DNA of 36,312 bases from positions 1 to 36,312 of the forward strand of contig JADKBW010000026.1 in NCBI GenBank assembly GCA_016714905.1. The letters are read 5' to 3'. This stretch comes from Flavobacterium sp. GTDB lineage: Bacteria > Bacteroidota > Bacteroidia > Flavobacteriales > Flavobacteriaceae. This document shows, piece after piece, positions 30,777 to 36,312 of the stretch; within the stretch, counting starts at the first letter, position 1; the number at the start of each line of letters is the position of its first letter. The notes under the pieces were generated by a model. It was not told where the DNA came from. It was given only the letters and a program-made list of their open reading frames with translations, and ran no database searches. Position numbers and translations under genes: made by a program.

Positions 30777-32990
30777 TTACGCTAAGTCGAAGCGATCTAA
30801 GTTCATGACTTTTGTCCAAGCTGCCACAAAATCCTTTACGAATTTCTCTTGCGAATCGCTACAACCATAAACTTCTGCCAAGGCTCTCAATTCGGAGTTC
30901 GAACCGAAAATCAAATCGACACGCGAACCGGTCCATTTTACTGCACCAGTTTTACAATCGCGACCTTCAAAAGTGTCTTGCGCGGCTGAAGTGTCTTTCC
31001 AAGTCGTTCCCAAATCTAATAGATTCACGAAGAAATCGTTAGTCAACGCTCCTGGACGGTTGGTAAATACTCCATGATTAGAATGATTGAAATTGGTGTT
31101 TAGCACGCGCAATCCGCCGACTAAAACCGTCATTTCTGGTGGTGTTAGTGTCAAAAGTTGTGCTTTATCGACTAGCATTTCTTCGGCAGAAACCGAATAT
31201 TTCTTTTTCATGTAATTACGGAAACCATCAGCCAATGGCTCTAACACGGCGAAAGAATCGACATCGGTTTGCTCTTGCGTGGCATCGGCGCGGCCTGCTG
31301 TGAAAGGAACCGTTACGTTTTGACCTGCATTTTTGGCTGCGGTTTCAATTCCAACGCCACCGGCTAAAACGATTAAATCTGCTAGGGAAACTTGTTTTTC
31401 GCCCGCGCTGCTGTTGAAAGCGGATTGAATTCCTTTGAGTGCATCTAGAACTTTTGCCAATTGCGCTGGATTATTCGCTTCCCAATTTTTTTGTGGCGCC
31501 AATTGAATTCTTGCCCCGTTAGCTCCACCGCGTTTGTCAGAACCACGGAATGTGGATGCTGACGCCCATGCAGTCGATACTAATTCGCCGACTGATAAAC
31601 CAGAATCTGCGATTTTAGTTTTCAAAGTGGTGATGTCGTTGGCATCGATTGCTTTGTAGGTTGCTGCTGGAATCGGATCTTGCCAAATCAGTTCTTCTTT
31701 CGGAACTTCAGGTCCTAGATAACGAGCAATTGGCCCCATGTCGCGGTGGGTTAATTTGAACCAAGCGCGCGCAAAAGCATCTGCAAATTCGTTTGGATTT
31801 TCGAAAAATCTTCTTGATATTTTTTCGTAGGCTGGGTCGAATCTCATCGCCAAATCCGCCGTGGTCATTACTGGAGCGTGCGTAATTGCTGGATTGTGTG
31901 CATCTGGAACCGTTCCTGCGCCACCGTTGTTTTTTGGTTTCCATTGGTGTGCACCAGCTGGACTTTTGGTCAATTCCCATTCGAAGCCAAATAAGTTTTC
32001 GAAATAATTGTTGCTCCATTTAGTTGGTGTTGTTGTCCATGCGCCTTCTAATCCACTGGTAATGGTATGTTCGCCTTTTCCTGAACCGAATGAGTTTTTC
32101 CAACCCATGCTTTGTTCTTCGATGGCAGCTCCTTCTGGTTCTGGTCCAACGTAAACATCTGGATCAGCAGCACCGTGCATTTTTCCGAAGGTATGTCCAC
32201 CGGCAACGAGCGCTACGGTTTCTTCATCATTCATCGCCATACGACCGAAGGTCTCACGAATATCATGTCCAGAGCCAAGTATGTCGGGATTTCCATCAGG
32301 TCCTTGTGGATTCACATAAATCAATCCCATTTGCACTGCTGCCAACGGATTTTCTAATTCACGTTCACCGCTATATCGTTGATTTTCTAACCATTTTCCT
32401 TCTGTTCCCCAATAGATGTCTTCTTCTGGTTCCCAAATATCTTCACGTCCACCAGCAAAACCGAAAGTTTTGAATCCCATCGATTCTAAAGCACAGTTTC
32501 CTGCCAATATCATTAAGTCCGCCCAAGAAAGTTTTCTTCCGTATCTCTGTGTGATTGGCCACAATAAAAGTCGCGCTTTATCTAAGTTTCCGTTGTCTGG
32601 CCAGCTGTTGAGTGGTGCAAATCTTTGTGCGCCAGCACCGCCACCGCCACGACCATCGGAAATTCTGTAGGTTCCCGCGCTATGCCATGCCATACGAATA
32701 AAGAAAGGTCCATAGTGACCGTAATCCGCAGGCCACCAATCTTGTGAGTTAGTCATCAAATCGACGATGTCTTTTTTTACTGCGGCAAGATCCAAACTTT
32801 TGAAAGCTTCCGCATAATTGAAAGACTCGTCCATCGGATTAGACAAATCGGCATGTTGACGTAGAATGTTTAATTTGAGTTGATTTGGCCACCAATCGGT
32901 ATTTCTGCTACCAAAACCGGCGGTTTGTTTGACGATGTCGTTAGAAAAAGGGCATTTGCCTTGACCGTTTCCGTTGTTGTAGTGTTCCAT
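30777..32990 (-). CDS. katG: Catalase-peroxidase KatG
   Basis: Heme enzyme that removes hydrogen peroxide by catalase and peroxidase reactions. The 737-aa protein has both duplicated peroxidase domains. Distal site R99-M-A-W102-H103 in RMAWHSAGTYR; proximal His in AGGHTFGKMHG. The Met-Tyr-Trp adduct residues are all present: W102, Tyr in LIYVNPQG and Met in FGRMAMNDEE. C-terminal domain: STAWASASTFRGSDKRGGANG. No signal peptide, so cytoplasmic. It is a single gene with a strong terminator. An inverted-repeat element lies in its upstream region. Confidence 0.97.
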   Translation of the reverse strand: MEHYNNGNGQGKCPFSNDIVKQTAGFGSRNTDWWPNQLKLNILRQHADLSNPMDESFNYAEAFKSLDLAAVKKDIVDLMTNSQDWWPADYGHYGPFFIRMAWHSAGTYRISDGRGGGGAGAQRFAPLNSWPDNGNLDKARLLLWPITQRYGRKLSWADLMILAGNCALESMGFKTFGFAGGREDIWEPEEDIYWGTEGKWLENQRYSGERELENPLAAVQMGLIYVNPQGPDGNPDILGSGHDIRETFGRMAMNDEETVALVAGGHTFGKMHGAADPDVYVGPEPEGAAIEEQSMGWKNSFGSGKGEHTITSGLEGAWTTTPTKWSNNYFENLFGFEWELTKSPAGAHQWKPKNNGGAGTVPDAHNPAITHAPVMTTADLAMRFDPAYEKISRRFFENPNEFADAFARAWFKLTHRDMGPIARYLGPEVPKEELIWQDPIPAATYKAIDANDITTLKTKIADSGLSVGELVSTAWASASTFRGSDKRGGANGARIQLAPQKNWEANNPAQLAKVLDALKGIQSAFNSSAGEKQVSLADLIVLAGGVGIETAAKNAGQNVTVPFTAGRADATQEQTDVDSFAVLEPLADGFRNYMKKKYSVSAEEMLVDKAQLLTLTPPEMTVLVGGLRVLNTNFNHSNHGVFTNRPGALTNDFFVNLLDLGTTWKDTSAAQDTFEGRDCKTGAVKWTGSRVDLIFGSNSELRALAEVYGCSDSQEKFVKDFVAAWTKVMNLDRFDLA

Positions 32991-33119
32991 TTTATTATTG
33001 AATTTTATTTGAAATTTTGTGATTGCTAAGGTATTGAAAAAGTTCTTTTTTTAAAATGAGCTTTATCATGTAAAATGATAATTTAACCTGTTCGGTATAA
33101 TTCTATTCTTTATTTTTCA

Positions 33120-33241
33120 ACCACATAGAAACATAGTTTGTGTAAAAATTATCAAGGCTTTTCACTTTAGCATAGCAAATAATAGCTATGTGAACCAATA
33201 ATTGGTCTATAAAAGTCTTTTTTTCTATGTTTCTATGTGGT
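33120..33241. repeat. MITE-like inverted-repeat element, copy B
   Basis: 122-bp element with perfect terminal inverted repeats ACCACATAGAAACATAG / CTATGTTTCTATGTGGT (18 bp if one flanking A/T pair is included). Its reverse complement aligns over most of its length with copy A at 27617-27737. Internal CCAATAATTGG and ATAGCTAT are shared. Non-coding. Confidence 0.88.
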
Positions 33242-33428
33242 TTTTTCTAAAATTTTTGAATTTCGATATAATTGCCCTTGTGGTTAATTTAACAATTTTA
33301 ATTTTTTTAGCTGGGGCAAATCTAGGTTAACTTGTTTGCTGTGTGAATAGCTTTTGATTATAATTTACTATTTGTTGATTGTCTAAACTTATATTGATTG
33401 ATTCTTCCCAATATTTCATTTCCTTTTA

Positions 33429-33436
33429 TATATTTG
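33429..33436 (+). promoter_or_regulatory. -7 promoter element (TATATTTG) of the permease gene
   Basis: Exact TAnnTTTG match 28 nt before the permease ATG. No TTG at the usual distance upstream. Confidence 0.5.
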
Positions 33437-33463
33437 TTTTGATTAAATTAAAAAAAAAGCAAC

Positions 33464-35146
33464 ATGTCGATAGCCAAATTATTTCGAAAAAAGTCAGCCA
33501 ATGTAATCGTTCAAGAGGGTGGAGATGGAGAAGATCATTCTGGTTTACATCGCGTTTTAACCGTTCGAGATTTAACTTTTTTTGGCATTGCAGCCATAAT
33601 TGGCGGAGGAACCTTTAGCGCAATTGGAAACGCCTGCTTTTCGGGTGGGCCAGCGGTAGTGATTTTATATGTGATGTGTGCCATTGCGTGTGGATTTACC
33701 GCAATGTGTTATGCGGAGTTTGCTTCTCGTGTGCCCGTTTCAGGAAGTGCTTACACGTATGCTTATGTGTCTTTTGGTGAACTATTCGCTTGGATTATCG
33801 GCTGGGCTTTGATTATGGAATACTCGATTGGGAACATTTACATTGCGTTTTCGTGGAGTGGCTATTTTACGAATCTGTTAGAGACTTTTCATATTCATTT
33901 ACCCGAGTGGTTGACTATTAATTACAAATCAGCGCAAGACGCGGTCATGGCGAATAAAGGCGATGAAGGACTGCTGGCATGGAAAAATGCACCTGTCATT
34001 GGTGGTTTGAAAATCATTTTTGATTTACCAGCGGTTGTGATTAATCTTTTGATTACTTATTTGGTTTACAGAGGAACCAAAGAGTCGAAAAATTTCAGTA
34101 ATGCGATGGTGTACATCAAACTGGCTATCATCCTTTTGGTTATTGTGGTTGGTGCTTTTTATATCGATATTGATAATTGGACGCCTTTCATGCCGAACGG
34201 ATTTAGTGGTGTAATGGGTGGTGTATCGGCAGTTTTCTTTGCTTATATTGGATTTGATGCAGTTTCAACTTTGGCGGAAGAAAGTAAAAATCCACAGCGC
34301 GATTTGCCCAAAGGGATGATTTATTCCTTGGTCATTTGCACGATTGTTTTTATTGTTTTGGCACTCGTCATTACTGGAATGGTTTCTTATGAATTGTTGG
34401 GTGTTAGCGATCCGTTGGCGGAAATTTTCGCTTTGAAAGGCGTGAAATGGATGTTGTTTATTGTTTCTATTGCCGCTGTGGTTGCCATGACCAGTGTGTT
34501 GCTTGTGTTTCAAATGGGACAACCTCGAATTTGGATGACGATGAGTCGCGATGGATTGATGCCGAAAAAGTTTGCGGAAATTCACCCAAAATATAAAACT
34601 CCTGGATTTGCTACTATTGTTACCGGATTGGTCGTTGGTGTTCCGATCTTTTTTACCGATGAGAATTTCGTGCTCGATTTTACGAGTATCGGGACCTTAT
34701 TTGCTTTTGTCTTGGTTTGTGGTGGTGTTTTGATGCTCTCGCCTCAAAGTGAAGCGGAACTTGCAGAGCGCGCTACGAAAGGAAAATTTAGAATTCCGTA
34801 TATCAATGCAAAGTATATTTTTCCGGTTATTTGTTTAGGAGCTTATGGATTAGTACAATATTATTTGCCTACTTTTTTCCCCAATACTTTTAGTTATTCG
34901 AACGATTTTTTCGCCACTAATATCCCCATGATTTTGTTTATTATGCTCTGTATTGTGATGTGTGTGTTGGCTTTCTTAAAAAACCTATCGCTTATTCCAT
35001 TATTGGGATTGGTATCGTGCTGCTATTTATTGACCGGAATGGCGGTATCCAATTGGATTTGGTTTGGCTGTTGGTTGGTGATTGGATTGGTGATTTACTT
35101 CGGATATAGTATGAAGAATAGTAAGTTGAATGGGAGTGAGGCTTAG
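33464..35146 (+). CDS. APC-superfamily amino acid permease
   Basis: Inner-membrane amino acid transporter of 560 aa with about 12-14 TM helices. TM1 carries the unwound substrate-binding motif FGIAAIIGGGTFSAIG. Also visible are the Pro-rich SRVPVSGSAYTYAYVSFGE and the loop motif FDAVSTLAEESKNPQRDLPKGM, both characteristic of the CAT/YfnA group of cationic or general amino acid permeases. An extra soluble stretch at residues 148-178 (NYKSAQDAVMANKGDEG) follows TM4. Substrate not predictable beyond amino acids. It has its own promoter element and stands alone between katG (divergent) and a TPR protein gene. Confidence 0.9.
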   Translation: MSIAKLFRKKSANVIVQEGGDGEDHSGLHRVLTVRDLTFFGIAAIIGGGTFSAIGNACFSGGPAVVILYVMCAIACGFTAMCYAEFASRVPVSGSAYTYAYVSFGELFAWIIGWALIMEYSIGNIYIAFSWSGYFTNLLETFHIHLPEWLTINYKSAQDAVMANKGDEGLLAWKNAPVIGGLKIIFDLPAVVINLLITYLVYRGTKESKNFSNAMVYIKLAIILLVIVVGAFYIDIDNWTPFMPNGFSGVMGGVSAVFFAYIGFDAVSTLAEESKNPQRDLPKGMIYSLVICTIVFIVLALVITGMVSYELLGVSDPLAEIFALKGVKWMLFIVSIAAVVAMTSVLLVFQMGQPRIWMTMSRDGLMPKKFAEIHPKYKTPGFATIVTGLVVGVPIFFTDENFVLDFTSIGTLFAFVLVCGGVLMLSPQSEAELAERATKGKFRIPYINAKYIFPVICLGAYGLVQYYLPTFFPNTFSYSNDFFATNIPMILFIMLCIVMCVLAFLKNLSLIPLLGLVSCCYLLTGMAVSNWIWFGCWLVIGLVIYFGYSMKNSKLNGSEA

Positions 35147-35210
35147 CTAAATTTTCACGAACATCTTTGTTGTTTTTGCTTACAAATTATAGCAGTATTA
35201 AAAATAAAAT

Positions 35211-36312
35211 ATGAATCAGAATAGTTTTATTAAGGTAGTATTTCTTTTTATTTTTTCAACAACAAATATGGTTGCCCAAAACAAGTCTGTGGATTTAAAA
35301 GCAGTTTGGGAAAATACCAAAAATGCAGATTCTATAAGATTCAATGCAATCAATAAATTTTATTTGAACAATACGTTTGAACAACCAGATTCTATTTTAA
35401 AAATTACCAATTATCATTACAATTTAGCTAAAGAAAAAAGAGCTTTAGTAGAAATGACTCATTCTTTGAGCGAAAAATACCGTGCTTACTATAAAAAAGG
35501 TGATATCAAGAAGGCAATGCAAGCCTTACAAGAAAATTATGTTTTGACAAAAAAACTTAATGATAGCAAAGCACTTACCATCATATACTCCAATATGGGT
35601 AATATTTATGGCGAACAAGGAAAATATCAAAGAAGCAGTAAGATATTTTAACAAGACGCTTAAGTATTTTCAAGAAAATAAAATAGAAAAAAGCGAAGCT
35701 GCGGTATTAAATAATTTAGGGATTATCTATTTCTATATGGGTAATACTGATTTGGCATTAAAACATTACAAAAGATCCTTATTGTTATATAGAAAAAACA
35801 AACTAGAAGCAAGAGCTGGAACCGTTCAATTAAATATTGGTTCGGTATATCTTAAGCAAAAAAAGAATAAAGAAGCTATAAAACATGCAGAAGCTGCAAT
35901 AAAAACTTTACTTCCTTTTGATGATCGATATTCATTAGCAGATTGTTATTTTTTATTGGCGCAATCCTATAAAGAACTAAACGATATTGATAAAGCAAAA
36001 CTTTATTTAGGTAAGAGTATCGAAATTGACGATGAGTTTGGAAATAATTCCAGAATTATTGAAAGACAATGTTTTAAAGCTTCTTTAAATTTTGACACAG
36101 ACATCGCTTTAGCTACAAAACAGGCGGAAGAAGTATTAAAATTGGTCAATGACGAGACCGAAAATGAGTTAAAAGTTGGTGTTTATAATTTATTATATAG
36201 ATGCTACAAAAAGCAAAATAAAATGGAATTATCACTAGCCATGCATGAAAAGTATGCCAAGTATAACGATAGTCTAGCTACGGAAAATTATAACTTGGCT
36301 GTCATGGAAGAA
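35211..36312 (+). pseudogene. Tetratricopeptide-repeat protein, frameshifted and cut by the window end
   Basis: Exported TPR protein. Signal peptide at residues 1-22 (ending MVAQ), then successive TPR helices: MQALQENYVLTKKLND, YSNMGNIYGEQGKYQ. After the frame break they continue in the next frame: EAVRYFNKTLKYFQEN, AVLNNLGIIYFYMGNTDLAL, NIGSVYLKQKKNKEAI, CYFLLAQSYKELNDIDKAKL. The break is one extra A in the run 35629-35631; removing it restores GKYQEAVRYF, after which the frame stays open to the last base. Proteins of this layout in flavobacteria usually continue with a TM helix and either a histidine kinase or a LuxR-type HTH; that part is outside the window. Confidence 0.8.

Larger units (their letters stand above)
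32991..33463. other. Divergent intergenic region of katG and the permease
   Basis: 473 nt without a gene. It holds inverted-repeat element copy B (33120-33241) and, nearer the permease, the -7 element TATATTTG (33429-33436). On the katG side CTAAGGTA (33026-33033, minus strand TACCTTAG) is a weak -7 candidate. No OxyR-like site that I can name. Confidence 0.6.

Overview
The window is A+T-rich chromosomal DNA of a Bacteroidota bacterium, most likely Flavobacterium or a close Flavobacteriaceae relative. The grounds are the gene content (flavobacterial FtsK-LolA-LptG-RibB block, RibB with a degenerate GTP cyclohydrolase II domain, DUF6660 and DUF6428 proteins, TonB-type receptor with a carboxypeptidase-regulatory-like N-terminus), the absence of clear Shine-Dalgarno sites, and several promoters of the Bacteroidota TTG-N19-20-TAnnTTTG type.

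Layout. 1-4848 (minus): heavy-metal efflux operon, made of a His/Cys-rich DUF6660 protein, a CzcA/CusA-type RND pump (frameshifted) and a TolC-type outer-membrane channel. 4893-8990 (minus): envelope-lipid module of LTA-synthase-like phosphotransferase (frameshifted), DAG-kinase-family lipid kinase, small EamA transporter and PAP2 phosphatase. 9065-14781 (minus): OmpR-type response regulator, histidine kinase, TonB-dependent-type receptor (frameshifted), four-repeat DUF347 membrane protein and PepSY-like periplasmic protein. 14845-20507: accessory region. It holds a five-gene minus-strand cassette (251-aa protein, DUF5675 protein, lipoprotein with eight IGG repeats, two tiny membrane proteins), a broken small gene, a tRNA-Ser-like 3' end with GGT(G)ACCTATT direct repeats, four ~86-bp tandem repeats, a frameshifted NUMOD4 gene, a frameshifted Fic gene, and octamer and 16-mer minisatellites. 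20508-27098 (minus): housekeeping block tpx, dgkA, ftsK, lolA, lptG, ribB. 27229-30524 (plus): ars operon arsR, DUF6428, methyltransferase, arsC-like, acr3, with a ~121-bp inverted-repeat element inserted after arsR. 30777-32990 (minus): katG. 33464-35146 (plus): amino acid permease. 35211-end (plus): TPR protein, frameshifted and running off the window.

How it works together. Three stress functions sit close to each other: divalent metal or Cu/Ag efflux, arsenic detoxification, and peroxide defence (Tpx, KatG). The lipid module contains enzymes that could turn over diacylglycerol and phosphatidate around a phosphoglycerol or phosphoethanolamine transfer reaction. The two-component system probably controls the adjacent receptor, DUF347 and PepSY genes.

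Eight genes are interrupted by 1-2 nt indels, mostly in A/T homopolymers, including the normally essential ribB. I read this mainly as uncorrected sequencing error, although real decay in the accessory region cannot be excluded. The best candidate for an undescribed system is the 14991-17193 cassette, with its IGG-repeat lipoprotein and L,D-transpeptidase-like DUF5675 motif.
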